Positions 39,350 to 49,979 are shown, numbered from the stretch's first letter. The stretch is DNA of 64,000 bases from an uncultured marine group I thaumarchaeote (GCA_902552015.1 CACDFH010000001.1:32065-96064); one strand, 5' to 3'. Notes: a model not told the origin generated them from the letters alone. Numbers and translations: made by a program.

Positions 39350-39778
39350 GTGTTTTTTTGCATAATTTGCAAATTCGTCCAAAACCATTTTCATACTACT
39401 TTCGATTTTACTTTTAGCAAATATTCCTAAAATTTTCAGTCCTCCTGATAACACAAAATCCACTTCGATCGTAACTTTTGTTTTTTCTCCTACTTTTTCA
39501 TATCTCTCATCAAATGTGGTACCTTTAGCCTGTCCATCTAACATCTTGACAATATGCCTATCTGGTTTTTCAATTATATGTTCTGTAGTAACATTCACGG
39601 TTTTACCAAGAAAACGGAGTGTCTCAAAAATTTTTGTTCTATTTCCATCACTCTCTACAATTTTTAATTCTAGAAAATATTCTGGTAGTATCTCTGTAAA
39701 TTTTTCATAATCTGTACTAATTGCAAAAAATTTGTCTCTATCAATATCTACTAATTTTGTAAAAGAAAATTTTGGCAT
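39341..39778 (-). CDS. SRPBCC (START-like) family protein
   Basis: Coenzyme Q-binding/polyketide cyclase-like ADKFFAIxxDYEKFTEILPEY pattern. Confidence 0.7.
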   Translation of the reverse strand: MPKFSFTKLVDIDRDKFFAISTDYEKFTEILPEYFLELKIVESDGNRTKIFETLRFLGKTVNVTTEHIIEKPDRHIVKMLDGQAKGTTFDERYEKVGEKTKVTIEVDFVLSGGLKILGIFAKSKIESSMKMVLDEFANYAKKHSQ

Positions 39779-39880
39779 ACATTTTTTGATAATTTATTGA
39801 ATTAAAGTTTAGAGATACCTCGTTAGGCACTAGTCATTGAATTAGCACTTGCTTATATATTGTAAATGCGACGATTGTTT

Positions 39881-40850
39881 AATGAAAGCACTACTCGCGG
39901 GAGTTGCAAGCGTCTTACTATTGACCTCAATGGTCGCTAGTGTAGAGGCAAACAATGTCCCTGACTGGGTAAAAAATAACGCAGGATGGTGGGCTGCAGG
40001 TCAAATTGATGATACTGCATTTGTCTCTGGTGTTCAATATATGATTGAAAATGGAATAATTAATGTTCCATCAACTACCAGAAGTTCAGGTACCTCTGAT
40101 ACTATTCCAAGTTGGGTAAAAAATAACGCAGGATGGTGGGCTGACGGTACATTAACTGAAAATGAATTTGTAAATGCACTTCAATATTTGATTAAAATGG
40201 GAATCATGAAAGTTAGCGCAAGCGCTGTAAGTGATGACGGTGCATCAAAATCTCAGTATCAAGAAGCTCCTAAAGAAACCACAAAACCACAATCATCTGG
40301 TAACGCAGATCTTGATGAAATGTTAGTACAATGTCAAGGTGGAGAGAACAAAAGAGAAATTCGTGAATGTGAAAAAACAATCAAAGAAGAATACAAACTA
40401 AAAACATACATGAATGATGGTGAAAAATACCAACTTGGTAATGTAGCAATCTATTATGTTGCAGACTGGAAAGAGGAAACTCGCAAAGGTGTAAAAGAAT
40501 ACAATAACATTGCATACACTGCAACTGGCCAAGCTCTCTTGAACTTGCAAATACTAGTTCAAAACACTGGTACTGCAAATGAAACTCTAATGTGTACAAG
40601 TCCTTCCATATGTAATTATACTGTATGGGATGGAGGCAAAAAATGGGTCAACTCTGGCTCTGATTTCACATCTGGTAACATTGTTCTAAAACCGGGTCAA
40701 GCCAAATTTGCAAATATCTTATGGGGTCCTGCAATAGGTTATGGAAGTTATGAAAACTTTGAGTATGATTCAGGTAAAGATTACTACTTGAGAATAGCTG
40801 AACCATTTGGAAAACTAGATCTTCCTTTGAATCTTGTAGTTGTTCCATAA
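39881..40850 (+). CDS. Secreted protein with two DWVKNNAGWWA-type repeats
   Basis: Signal peptide MKALLAGVASVLLLTSMVASVEA; repeats VPDWVKNNAGWWAAGQIDDTAFVSGVQYMI and IPSWVKNNAGWWADGTLTENEFVNALQYLI. Confidence 0.78.
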
Positions 40851-40878
40851 CATCTCTTTCTTTTTATTATGATCAAAA

Positions 40879-41166
40879 ATGTCTGACATAATCTGGGGAA
40901 CTGTAACAAAAATAATATCGACGAATTCATTTGAGATGAATGTATCGCATCAAAAAGATACTAATCAAGATAGTTATCAAGATGTTGAAGAAATTAATTT
41001 TACAGAAATTGATATTCCAAGTATTCCTGCTGATGAAAACTCTAGAAATGTCTCACAAATTGAAGAAAATTTGAAGGATAAATTTGTAAAATGTGAAATT
41101 TCAGGCAGGAATTCTGAAAATAGACTTGTCTGTGCAGTCTCTCATTCTGGCGCTGGCGGATACTGA
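40879..41166 (+). CDS. Hypothetical protein (95 aa)
   Basis: 1-nt overlap with the following gene suggests an operon. Confidence 0.55.
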   Translation: MSDIIWGTVTKIISTNSFEMNVSHQKDTNQDSYQDVEEINFTEIDIPSIPADENSRNVSQIEENLKDKFVKCEISGRNSENRLVCAVSHSGAGGY

Positions 41167-41912
41167 TGTGGTCTCCTCAAACTCTACTTGAAACATCTTC
41201 ATATAATGAACTGATTTCTGGAAAAATTCCTGCCTTGATAATTCCTGGAATTTTATCAAAAACTGAATGTGCATCACTATCCTCTAAAATCTCAAACATT
41301 CAAACAACAAACAAAAAGCCTAAAAAATTTGGTACCTCTCTTAGCTCTCATATTTATGAAAAATCACAATATTTCTCAAACGCAAAAACATCTAATGACT
41401 TTTTGAAAAAATTATTTGCAGAAAACATATCTCCTATAATTTCTATGCGTGAAACTATCTCGAAAGTATTTCAAAAACGACTTACAACTGCAACCGAAAA
41501 TGGTATGTCATACTCGGATGCTGTAATACGAATTCATGGCAATAATGACTCTGTACATCTACACCGTGATAATTCTCATTTTGAGATGAGCCACTATAAT
41601 GTAAGTTGTCTTAAAAATCAATTATCTGCAATTCTTTATCTTCAATCTCCAGAAGAAGGTGGCGAATTAACAATTTTTCATAAAATGTGGAATAGAAATG
41701 ATGAATGTATGCGTGAACCTGATTTTGGATATTCCTCTGAACTGATTAAAGATGTTAAACAGACACAGATTTCACCTGTTGATGGAAATATGGTTATACT
41801 AAATCCAAAATTTTATCATCAAATTGAGCATGTAACTGGATTAAGAAATAGAATATCGATAGGATTTTTCTTTGGAGAACTATCTAAGAATTATCTATGT
41901 TCGTGGTCTTAA
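41166..41912 (+). CDS. 2-oxoglutarate/Fe(II) dioxygenase-like (prolyl 4-hydroxylase-like)
   Basis: HLHRDNSHFE (HxD) ... FYHQIEHVTGLRNRISIGFFF (distal H and R). Confidence 0.7.
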   Translation: MWSPQTLLETSSYNELISGKIPALIIPGILSKTECASLSSKISNIQTTNKKPKKFGTSLSSHIYEKSQYFSNAKTSNDFLKKLFAENISPIISMRETISKVFQKRLTTATENGMSYSDAVIRIHGNNDSVHLHRDNSHFEMSHYNVSCLKNQLSAILYLQSPEEGGELTIFHKMWNRNDECMREPDFGYSSELIKDVKQTQISPVDGNMVILNPKFYHQIEHVTGLRNRISIGFFFGELSKNYLCSWS

Positions 41913-42245
41913 TTATTTTACAAATATTTCCATCGTATCAAACTTGTTTTGATTGTTTTCAATTTCTGAAAATATTGTATCAGAATCTATCTCTATCCAT
42001 TTTGATTCTCCTTTGAACTTTACATGATCTTGCACGTAAACTCCTGATGGTCCTGAAACTCTAACTAATATCTCATCGTCAGTCACTCCCATTACTGGAA
42101 AAGGAACTTTGATTGTCTTTTCATTAGTATGTGCATGAATGTTGATTGAGTACTCTTTTTCATGAAATACAGCTTTGCCTTCAAATCCTCCCTCATTTGC
42201 ATTGAGATACTTTACTTTCAACTTGAATGGCAGTTTTAGTTCCAT
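41913..42245 (-). CDS. Hypothetical protein
   Basis: 110-aa ORF with typical codon usage. Confidence 0.55.
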   Translation of the reverse strand: MELKLPFKLKVKYLNANEGGFEGKAVFHEKEYSINIHAHTNEKTIKVPFPVMGVTDDEILVRVSGPSGVYVQDHVKFKGESKWIEIDSDTIFSEIENNQNKFDTMEIFVK

Positions 42246-42378
42246 GAAATTTATGCTTAAAATTGCCTATTTAACAAACGCAAAAAAATTCGGTGTTAGC
42301 ACTAGTTTTCACGCCTAGAACGAGGCACTATGAAAATGGGAATCTATGTGTTAAATCCTCAAATATTCATAGATAATT

Positions 42379-43089
42379 ATGCAAAAAATTGTATTCATTG
42401 GATTATTTTGTTTATTGATGCTTCCAGCATCTGCATTTGGACACAAGCTAATTCCCACCGATGGAAGCAATATTGATTATGAATCCGCATTGATTATTCC
42501 TGATCCTGTAATTTCTTGGGCAATGTATGAAGAGTTGGAAGGCAACGCATTGTTTTACAAGTTTGAAGCAGAAAAAGATGATAGGCTTTACAGTAGTATT
42601 GTAATTCCAAAATTAGATGATTTGGAAAATTTCACTCCCTCACTTGTACTGATAGGACCTTCAACGTTTCTTGATCTAGTAGATGAACTCAAAGTAATTG
42701 ACGTTGACAAAAATTTTGATTATCCTATTCCTGACGGTTATGATGCTTACGTCTTTGATTTCAATGGGCCAATACCTTCAAAAGAATTCTATGAACCCTT
42801 TGGCCAAATCACATATTGGGAACGTCAAGAAATTGATCTAGAGTTGGAAGCACCTGGAACTTACTACATGGCAGTTTTTGACAAAAATGGGTCTTCTGGA
42901 AAATTGGCTCTTGCTATTGGATATATAGAAGATTTCTCTGGAAATGATTTTGTCACTGTGTTGCCAAATGCATGGCTTGAATCACGATATTTCTCTGAAG
43001 ATTTTTCTCCTCTTGTAATATTGGTTGGAATTGTATCGGGAATTTCTGCTTTAATTGGTTTTGGAATATACAGGAAGATTAAACAATAA
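42379..43089 (+). CDS. Exported membrane-anchored hypothetical protein
   Basis: Signal MQKIVFIGLFCLLMLPASAFG; C-terminal TM. Confidence 0.68.
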   Translation: MQKIVFIGLFCLLMLPASAFGHKLIPTDGSNIDYESALIIPDPVISWAMYEELEGNALFYKFEAEKDDRLYSSIVIPKLDDLENFTPSLVLIGPSTFLDLVDELKVIDVDKNFDYPIPDGYDAYVFDFNGPIPSKEFYEPFGQITYWERQEIDLELEAPGTYYMAVFDKNGSSGKLALAIGYIEDFSGNDFVTVLPNAWLESRYFSEDFSPLVILVGIVSGISALIGFGIYRKIKQ

Positions 43090-43120
43090 TAATATTATCT
43101 AGGAAATATTCTTCTAACTA

Positions 43121-43606
43121 GTGGAAAACAAATTCCAAAAAATGTTGGAACAAGCATCTGATCTTGCTGAAGATCAAGAATATGAAGAAGCCATACTTGT
43201 ATATGAAAAAATTCTGGATTCTGATCCAAAACACATTCCTGCATTGTTAGATAAAGCTGCTACATTACAACGAATGGGAAAAAACTCTCAATCATTTCAA
43301 ACTTACAATTCTGTTCTAAAAGAAGATTCAAAAAATTTAGATGCACTAGTTGGAAAAGGAACTTTACTACATGCAAAGTCAAAATTTTCCGAAGCTATCG
43401 AATGTTATGATTCTGCTCTAAAAATTAAGCCTCGATTTGCAATGGCCCTTGCTTGTAAGGGAATGTCTTTAGGGGAATTAGGAAAACTTGATTCAGCCTT
43501 GTCATGCTTCAAAAAAGCACTTGTGATAGACAAGGATTATGATTTGGCAAATATGGGTAAACAAAAGGCTCTGGAACTACTAAAATCTCAAAAATCTAAA
43601 AAATAG
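43121..43606 (+). CDS. TPR repeat protein
   Basis: Multiple 34-aa TPR units; GTG start. Confidence 0.85.
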   Translation: MENKFQKMLEQASDLAEDQEYEEAILVYEKILDSDPKHIPALLDKAATLQRMGKNSQSFQTYNSVLKEDSKNLDALVGKGTLLHAKSKFSEAIECYDSALKIKPRFAMALACKGMSLGELGKLDSALSCFKKALVIDKDYDLANMGKQKALELLKSQKSKK

Positions 43607-43763
43607 ATACATCGCCAGGCGCTGGACCTCTCTTTTTCTCATGATATTCGAAAAAGTCTTTGTGCACTGTATCTTGATGTTTTCGCAGAGTCTCGTAGTC
43701 ATCAAATGTATCATGACACAAAAAACACTTTGGTTTATCTTCATCAACTAAAGGCAGTACCAT
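43596..43763 (-). CDS. C2H2 zinc-finger microprotein (55 aa)
   Basis: MVLPLVDEDKPKCFLCHDTFDDYETLRKHQDTVHKDFFEYHEKKRGPAPGDVSIF; not in ORF track; convergent 11-nt overlap with TPR gene. Confidence 0.62.
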   Translation of the reverse strand: MVLPLVDEDKPKCFLCHDTFDDYETLRKHQDTVHKDFFEYHEKKRGPAPGDVSIF

Positions 43764-43814
43764 GCTAAAACTTGGCTTGCATTGTTTTATATTTTCACTG
43801 TTACTAAGTTAATC

Positions 43815-44915
43815 ATGTTAGAAGAGCTTGTAGGAAGTTCAACTGCAATTGAACGTGCAATAAATGGCGAAGAACTGACATTTGACGATGGAATGGAGTT
43901 ACTTAATGATGATAATCTCCATGTGGTTGGCGCAGCAGCTGATATTGTAAGAAAAAAACTAGTTGGGGATACTGTATCCTTTGCAGCCTCTTATTACATG
44001 AATTATACAAATTTGTGTGCTGCAAGCTGCCAGATGTGTGCATTTTATCGTAAAGGTGGAGAAGATGATGCTTACACACTTACCCCTGATCAAATAGAAA
44101 AAAGAGTCGCAGCTGCAAAAGATTTGGGTGCAACTGAAGTTCACATCGTAGGGGGTTTTCATCCTGATTTACAACTGGATTACTATGAGCAAATGATGTC
44201 TGCAATTAAACAAAAACATCCTGACATGACTATCAAGGCATTCACTGCTGCCGAAATTTTCTTTCTATCAAAGTTAACAAAAAACTCTATAACTGAAATT
44301 CTATCTCGACTAAAAGCTGCCGGTCTTGATTCGATGCCTGGTGGAGGAGCTGAACTATTCCACCCTGATGTCAGGTCAAAAATTATTCGAGGAAAATGTA
44401 CTGGACAACAATGGCTTGACACAATTGAAATTGCACATAATCTTGGAATCAAAAGTAATGTCACAATGTTGTATGGTCATATAGAAAAACCAGAACATAT
44501 TGTTGATCATCTTATTAAGATTAGAGAGTTACAAAAAAAGACTAACGGATTCATTACTCTAATTCCGTTAAAGTTTAGTCTGGATAACACTGAGTTAGAA
44601 AAAGAACACAAAGTTACGCACGAGTCTTCATCAATTTATGATCTGAAAATTATTGCCTTATCCCGTTTAATGCTTGCACAAACACTCAAGAATATTTCTG
44701 TATACTGGGTCGCCTATGGAACAAAGCTTGCACAAGTAGCATTGTCCCATGGAGGAAATGATTTGGTCGGAACCGCATTTTCTGAGGAAATTTATCGTGC
44801 AGCAGGCAAGCCTACTAATTCATCTTTGCTCGAATTGGCAACTTTGGCAAAAGAGATTGGACGAAAACCTATTCAACGAAATACATTCTTTAAAACACTT
44901 CAGACCTTCACTTAG
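43815..44915 (+). CDS. Radical SAM protein of MqnE/CofH family (menaquinone futalosine pathway candidate)
   Basis: YTNLCAASCQMCAFYRKGGEDDAYTLTPDQI (CX3CX2C); HIVGGFHPDLQLDYYEQM. Confidence 0.83.
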   Translation: MLEELVGSSTAIERAINGEELTFDDGMELLNDDNLHVVGAAADIVRKKLVGDTVSFAASYYMNYTNLCAASCQMCAFYRKGGEDDAYTLTPDQIEKRVAAAKDLGATEVHIVGGFHPDLQLDYYEQMMSAIKQKHPDMTIKAFTAAEIFFLSKLTKNSITEILSRLKAAGLDSMPGGGAELFHPDVRSKIIRGKCTGQQWLDTIEIAHNLGIKSNVTMLYGHIEKPEHIVDHLIKIRELQKKTNGFITLIPLKFSLDNTELEKEHKVTHESSSIYDLKIIALSRLMLAQTLKNISVYWVAYGTKLAQVALSHGGNDLVGTAFSEEIYRAAGKPTNSSLLELATLAKEIGRKPIQRNTFFKTLQTFT

Positions 44916-45189
44916 TTGCAGGTTTCTTTTCTGTTTTCTTTGCGCCGCCTTTTCTTTTTCTACGTGCTCCAAAACTAATCAAAATTAGTAAAAATCCAAT
45001 TCCCACCAAAATTCCTGCAAGTGTTTTAAAATCTTCATTTTCTCTTTCATTGACCATAAATTCATACTTCTCTTCTTCAGTCATTCCTTCTCGGCCAACT
45101 GGAGTCATATCTGATAGAACTCCTGAAAGTATCATTCCGACAACAATCATTGATATTCCGCCTGCTAAAATTTTCTTATCCACTAACAT
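44908..45189 (-). CDS. Two-TM small membrane protein
   Basis: TM segments plus basic tail. Confidence 0.6.
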   Translation of the reverse strand: MLVDKKILAGGISMIVVGMILSGVLSDMTPVGREGMTEEEKYEFMVNERENEDFKTLAGILVGIGFLLILISFGARRKRKGGAKKTEKKPATK

Positions 45190-45240
45190 TACATAATTTA
45201 GGAAATCTAGATTTAATTAACAATTCGCCAGATTTCTCAT

Positions 45241-46206
45241 ATGGCCCAACTCCCAAATTTCACAAGCAAGGTTTTCTTGGCTCCTATGGCTGGAGTTAGT
45301 GATCCCGCTTTACGTATAATGTGTAAGGAAATGGGTGCTGGTCTTGTTGTTACTGAACTTACTAGCGTTAATGCTATTGTTGCAAAACACGAGCAGCTAG
45401 AATCTCAATCAAAAAACATAACTGAATTTATTGAATTTTCCGAAAAAGAACGTCCATTATCTGTTCAATTATTTGGATCTGACATTGTGGCATTAGAAAA
45501 GGCAGCAAAAATTGTAGAGCCTCATTTTGATATGATTGATTATAACATGGGTTGTCCTGCGCCACACATTACAAAACAAATGGCAGGTGGTGCATTATTA
45601 CAAAATGCAGATCTAACACGTCAAATATTCCGCACTTTAGTTAATACTGTAAAAAAACCAGTTTCATTAAAAATGAGAATAGGTGTGACTGAGGAAAACA
45701 ACTCTCTCTTTTTAGACATTGCAAAAATTGCAGAACAAGAAGGCATTGAAATGATGACATTACATCCACGAACTGTTTCTCAGGGATATTCTGGTCATGC
45801 TAATTGGGAAATGATTAAAAAATTAAAACAAAATGTTTCTGTACCTGTGGTTGGAAATGGTGACATCACTTCTCCTGAAATTGCAAAGAAAGTTCTAGAT
45901 TACACTGGATGTGATTATCTAATGGTTGGTAGGGGTGCGATGGGCAATCCATTTATTTTTGAACAGATTAATGATTATCTTGAAAATGGTGTATACAAAA
46001 AATACACCCTTACAGACAGGCTAGAAGCATTTGTTAAGTATCTCGAACTTACTGAAAAATACAATATTAGATTTGCAAATATCAAACAACAGGCAATTCG
46101 ATTTACAAAAGGAACTGTCGGTGGCGCACAGCTTCGCAATAGACTTAGTACAGCAACAAATACTGATGATCTAAAAGGATTGCTCTTACAAAAAGTGACT
46201 GTTTAA
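45241..46206 (+). CDS. dus: tRNA-dihydrouridine synthase
   Basis: LAPMAGVSDPALRIMCKEMGAGLVVTELTS; NMGCPAPHITKQMAGGALL. Confidence 0.93.
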   Translation: MAQLPNFTSKVFLAPMAGVSDPALRIMCKEMGAGLVVTELTSVNAIVAKHEQLESQSKNITEFIEFSEKERPLSVQLFGSDIVALEKAAKIVEPHFDMIDYNMGCPAPHITKQMAGGALLQNADLTRQIFRTLVNTVKKPVSLKMRIGVTEENNSLFLDIAKIAEQEGIEMMTLHPRTVSQGYSGHANWEMIKKLKQNVSVPVVGNGDITSPEIAKKVLDYTGCDYLMVGRGAMGNPFIFEQINDYLENGVYKKYTLTDRLEAFVKYLELTEKYNIRFANIKQQAIRFTKGTVGGAQLRNRLSTATNTDDLKGLLLQKVTV

Positions 46207-46425
46207 TCACTTGTATAGGTCAAACTCTGGACTTCTTTTTTGGTTTTTTACCTCTGACATCACTGCCTTTACAACCTCTGTGTGATTGTATGTCAAATGT
46301 CTGAGGAACTTTGCTGATATGTCTGCTCTTGTTTCGTCATCTGCAAAAAGCATCTCTTCAGATGCCAACTCGTTCATCATTTCTTTACATTCTGGACAAG
46401 GATCAAAATCCAAGAAAAGCTTCAT
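46207..46425 (-). CDS. Small hypothetical protein
   Basis: 72-aa ORF MKLFLDFDPCPECKEMMNELASEEM. Confidence 0.55.
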   Translation of the reverse strand: MKLFLDFDPCPECKEMMNELASEEMLFADDETRADISAKFLRHLTYNHTEVVKAVMSEVKNQKRSPEFDLYK

Positions 46426-46625
46426 GAATAATTTTCTTCTCTGGATAATATTAACTAGATCCTGAATTGATAGTCTCAGAACTAGAATTCTTCGTCATCA
46501 ATGAAAAGTCCAGAGTAATCATATGTTGAATCATTATTTTGGTTTGTTTTCATGTATAGAGTAAGTGAATTTTGAATATAAGCAGTATGAACAATTTATC
46601 TTTGATTCATTTTTTGGAAAAATGA

Positions 46626-46880
46626 TTGCTAAACATACAAAACCCTACCTGGTTTTTCATTGGAATAATTCTATTAATTTTAGGTTCGTTTGTAACGATT
46701 TTTGATTATCCTCAGATTCAATATTTTGAAAATATGGATTCAGAGATGTACGCCACCTTGGAATCTGAGCAAAAAGAAATTCACAATCGATTAATTATTG
46801 AATTTTCAGTTGGACTTGTTATTCTCCTAGGAGGTGGAGCATCATTTGTTATGTCCTTTTTTAGAAATTCTAAGAAATGA
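46626..46880 (+). CDS. Two-TM small membrane protein
   Basis: TM segments. Confidence 0.55.
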   Translation: MLNIQNPTWFFIGIILLILGSFVTIFDYPQIQYFENMDSEMYATLESEQKEIHNRLIIEFSVGLVILLGGGASFVMSFFRNSKK

Positions 46881-47711
46881 TTAAAGCGGTTTTGAAATTT
46901 TCAATTCAAAGTCAGGAACCAGACCTTTTTCTTTTGCCATCTCAAACATCAATCTTACTGCCTTTTCTCCTGCCTCGCCCATGTCTACAGTAACTTCATT
47001 GACATACATTAGGACAAATTTTTCAATCAACTCTCGTGATTTGCCTCTACTATACTTCATCGCATAATCAAGTGCGTCTGGTATGTTATCTCTTGCAAAT
47101 TTGATGGATTCTTGCAAGTATTTGTCAAATTTGTAAATTAATTCTTCACCTAGCTTTTCACTCATTACATTAACTCCTAGCGGAACTGGCAATCCCCCTG
47201 ATTTTTCATGCCACCATTCACCTACATCAAGAATTTTCTGTATTCCTTCTTCGCCAAATGATAATTGGGTTTCATGAATCACCAAACCAACATCCACTTT
47301 GCCGCTTCTCACCGCTTCCGGAATGTCACTAAAATTCATTTCAACATAATCAAATTTTCCAATCATTAATTGTAGCAGTAAGTATGCTGATGTCATTTCT
47401 CCTGGAATTGCAATTTTTGATTTTTTTATTTCTTCTATGGTCATTGGTTTTGTAGCTGTAACTATTGGACCGTAATTAATTCCAAAACTTCCTCCACTTC
47501 GTAACATTACATAATTTGGAATGTAAGCACAAGCATGTACTGAAACTGCAGTGACATCAAGTTCTGGATTTTTTGCTTTTTTATTCAAATTTTCAATATC
47601 TTCTATGACATGTGTGACAGAAAAATCGTCAGATTTTACCTTCTCAGTAAACATTGCATAAAACATGAATGCATCATCAGAATCTGGTGTATGTCCTACA
47701 GAAATATCCAC
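46881..47711 (-). CDS. mqnD: MqnA/MqnD family, 1,4-dihydroxy-6-naphthoate synthase-like
   Basis: ISVGHTPDSDDAFMFYA; YGPIVTAT; HETQLSF. Confidence 0.85.
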   Translation of the reverse strand: MDISVGHTPDSDDAFMFYAMFTEKVKSDDFSVTHVIEDIENLNKKAKNPELDVTAVSVHACAYIPNYVMLRSGGSFGINYGPIVTATKPMTIEEIKKSKIAIPGEMTSAYLLLQLMIGKFDYVEMNFSDIPEAVRSGKVDVGLVIHETQLSFGEEGIQKILDVGEWWHEKSGGLPVPLGVNVMSEKLGEELIYKFDKYLQESIKFARDNIPDALDYAMKYSRGKSRELIEKFVLMYVNEVTVDMGEAGEKAVRLMFEMAKEKGLVPDFELKISKPL

Positions 47712-47791
47712 GATCTTAAAGCATATTTCTCGTAATAATAACCAAAGTTTTTGAGATATATAATAAATAAGATGGCTTTGTATACTCAGTG

Positions 47792-47911
47792 ATGATCTGT
47801 GCTAGCTGTGAAAACCACAAACACTTTGAATGCATTGATTGCCAAAATAATCATACCACTGAATTATGTAGTTGTGATTGTCATCTGTCAGAACACGAAC
47901 ACGACGATTAA
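47792..47911 (+). CDS. Cys/His-rich microprotein (39 aa)
   Basis: MICASCENHKHFECIDCQNNHTTELCSCDCHLSEHEHDD; missed by track. Confidence 0.6.
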   Translation: MICASCENHKHFECIDCQNNHTTELCSCDCHLSEHEHDD

Positions 47912-47940
47912 CATATTAGTTCTAAACACAATTTTTCATT

Positions 47941-48351
47941 ATGGATGATGATCCTCACTCTGATGAAGAAATTTTAGAAATTTTGAAAATGAAAAAAGTT
48001 GCAGTTGTAGGAATGTCTAAGAATCCTGATAAAGCTGCACACTATGTACCAAAATATCTGCATGATAATGGATATGAGATAACTCCTGTTAATCCAAATG
48101 CAGATGTTATACTGAAAAAACAATGTTATGACGAAATTACTGATGTTCCAACTGATGTTGACATTGTAGATGTATTCAGACCATCAGATCAGGTCATGCC
48201 AATCATAAAAGAAGCAATAAAGAAAAAACCCAAAGTAATCTGGCTTCAAGAAGGAATACACAATGAAGAGGCAGAAAAACTTGCCCGAGATGCAGGAATT
48301 GATGTTGTATACAATAGATGCATGTTGGCCGAACACAGAAGGTTGGCATAA
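47941..48351 (+). CDS. CoA-binding domain protein (YccU-like)
   Basis: KKVAVVGMSKNPDKAAHYVPKYLHDNGYEITPVNPN. Confidence 0.87.
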   Translation: MDDDPHSDEEILEILKMKKVAVVGMSKNPDKAAHYVPKYLHDNGYEITPVNPNADVILKKQCYDEITDVPTDVDIVDVFRPSDQVMPIIKEAIKKKPKVIWLQEGIHNEEAEKLARDAGIDVVYNRCMLAEHRRLA

Positions 48352-48716
48352 TGTCTGATACTTCATTTCAAGCATTTTATGAAGAACTCAAATTGTTGGT
48401 CGAAAAATTCGAAAAAAAGCAAATGCAGATTAAAGTTGAATCTGACCTTGATTATGATTCTGTAAAAATTTTTGGGGAAAAAATGGATTCTGTAACTCGT
48501 GCAAAATTAGGAATCGAAGATGCTGCAGAATTAGCATACACCACTGCAGAACATCATCCGTATTGGGCAGTATTGTACAATTCTGCAGAAATTACAAAAA
48601 CAATCCTTGAGAAATGGAAGGGTGAATTAACCACTGAACAATTAGAAGAAATGAAATGGAACCTAAAAGAGATTCAAAATACTATCTCAAACATAGAAAA
48701 TAAACTCAAAAAATAA
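48351..48716 (+). CDS. Hypothetical protein
   Basis: MSDTSFQAFYEELKLLVEKFEKKQMQ; start adjacent to preceding stop. Confidence 0.6.
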   Translation: MSDTSFQAFYEELKLLVEKFEKKQMQIKVESDLDYDSVKIFGEKMDSVTRAKLGIEDAAELAYTTAEHHPYWAVLYNSAEITKTILEKWKGELTTEQLEEMKWNLKEIQNTISNIENKLKK

Positions 48717-48749
48717 TCAGATAAATACAATCAATAACAAAAACCATTC

Positions 48750-49970
48750 ATGGTAATCCGAATTGGAATTATAGGTAAAACAAATACTGGAAAAACCACA
48801 TTTTTTAATTCTGCCACTTTAGCTTCTACAGAAATTTCTACATATCCGTTTACAACAAAAAAACCACAAAATGGAACTGCACAAGCAATCACGTTATGTG
48901 TACATATGGAGTTCAATGTTCAATGTGAACCAAATCATTCCAAATGTGTTGATGGATGGCGTTACATTCCAATCGAACTAATTGATTTACCTGGATTAAT
49001 CAAAGATGCATGGAAAGGAAAAGGATTAGGAAATCAATTCCTTTCAATTGCTGCACAATCTGATGCTTTACTACATGTTGTTGATTGTTCTGGAAGTATT
49101 GATGCAACAGGAAAAATTTCAGAACCTGGTTCGGGTGATCCTGTATCTGACTTTGCTGATATTGAAGAAGAGTTGGTAATGTGGTATCAAAAAATCCTTG
49201 AAGGTAATCGTGACAAACTATCTAAAAACATACGTGATGGTGTAGAACAAGTAGATGCTTTAACTGAATTATACCAAGGAATTGGAGTTAAGAAATCTCA
49301 TGTTATTCAAGCCCTCAAAACAACTGGACTTGAAGAAACTGCATTTGATGACTTTGAAATGGGACAGACTAAAGAATTTGCAAAAATCTTGCGTAAAATA
49401 TCAAAACCTACTTTGATAGTTGCAAACAAGATTGATGTTCCAGGTGCTGATGAAAACTTTAATCGTCTTCGTGAACGATATAATGAAGTCATTACCGTTC
49501 CTGCAAGTGCAGACAGTGAATTAACCTTGAGACGTGCTGAACAACAAAATTTGATTAAATATTCTCCTGGCTCTGAACAGTTTGATGTTGTAAAACCTGA
49601 AGATCTAAATGAAAAACAGTCAAACGCACTAAACTTCATCAAGCAAGATATCATGGGAGAATACATGCGTACAGGTGTTCAATTTGCAATCAATGTCACT
49701 GTTTTCAAGCTGCTAAAAATGAATGCTATTTTCCCTGTTGCAGATGAAACAAATCTATCTGACAAGAAAGGACGTGTACTTCCTGATTTATTCTTACTAA
49801 AAGATGGTGCTACTGTAAAGAATCTGGCAAATGAAATTCATACTGATTTATCAAAAGGATTGTTACATGCTAAAGATTTGAGATATAATCTTCGTTTACC
49901 AACACACTATCAATTACGAGATAGAGATGTTATTTCTCTTGTAAGCGCAACAAAGAAATCAACTGGATGA
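48750..49970 (+). CDS. YchF/OBG-family GTPase with TGS domain
   Basis: GIIGKTNTGKTTFFN, DLPGLIKDAWKGKGLGNQFL, VANKIDVPG; C-terminal TGS LRLPTHYQLRDRDVISL. Confidence 0.88.
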   Translation: MVIRIGIIGKTNTGKTTFFNSATLASTEISTYPFTTKKPQNGTAQAITLCVHMEFNVQCEPNHSKCVDGWRYIPIELIDLPGLIKDAWKGKGLGNQFLSIAAQSDALLHVVDCSGSIDATGKISEPGSGDPVSDFADIEEELVMWYQKILEGNRDKLSKNIRDGVEQVDALTELYQGIGVKKSHVIQALKTTGLEETAFDDFEMGQTKEFAKILRKISKPTLIVANKIDVPGADENFNRLRERYNEVITVPASADSELTLRRAEQQNLIKYSPGSEQFDVVKPEDLNEKQSNALNFIKQDIMGEYMRTGVQFAINVTVFKLLKMNAIFPVADETNLSDKKGRVLPDLFLLKDGATVKNLANEIHTDLSKGLLHAKDLRYNLRLPTHYQLRDRDVISLVSATKKSTG

Positions 49971-49979
49971 AATTAGTGA

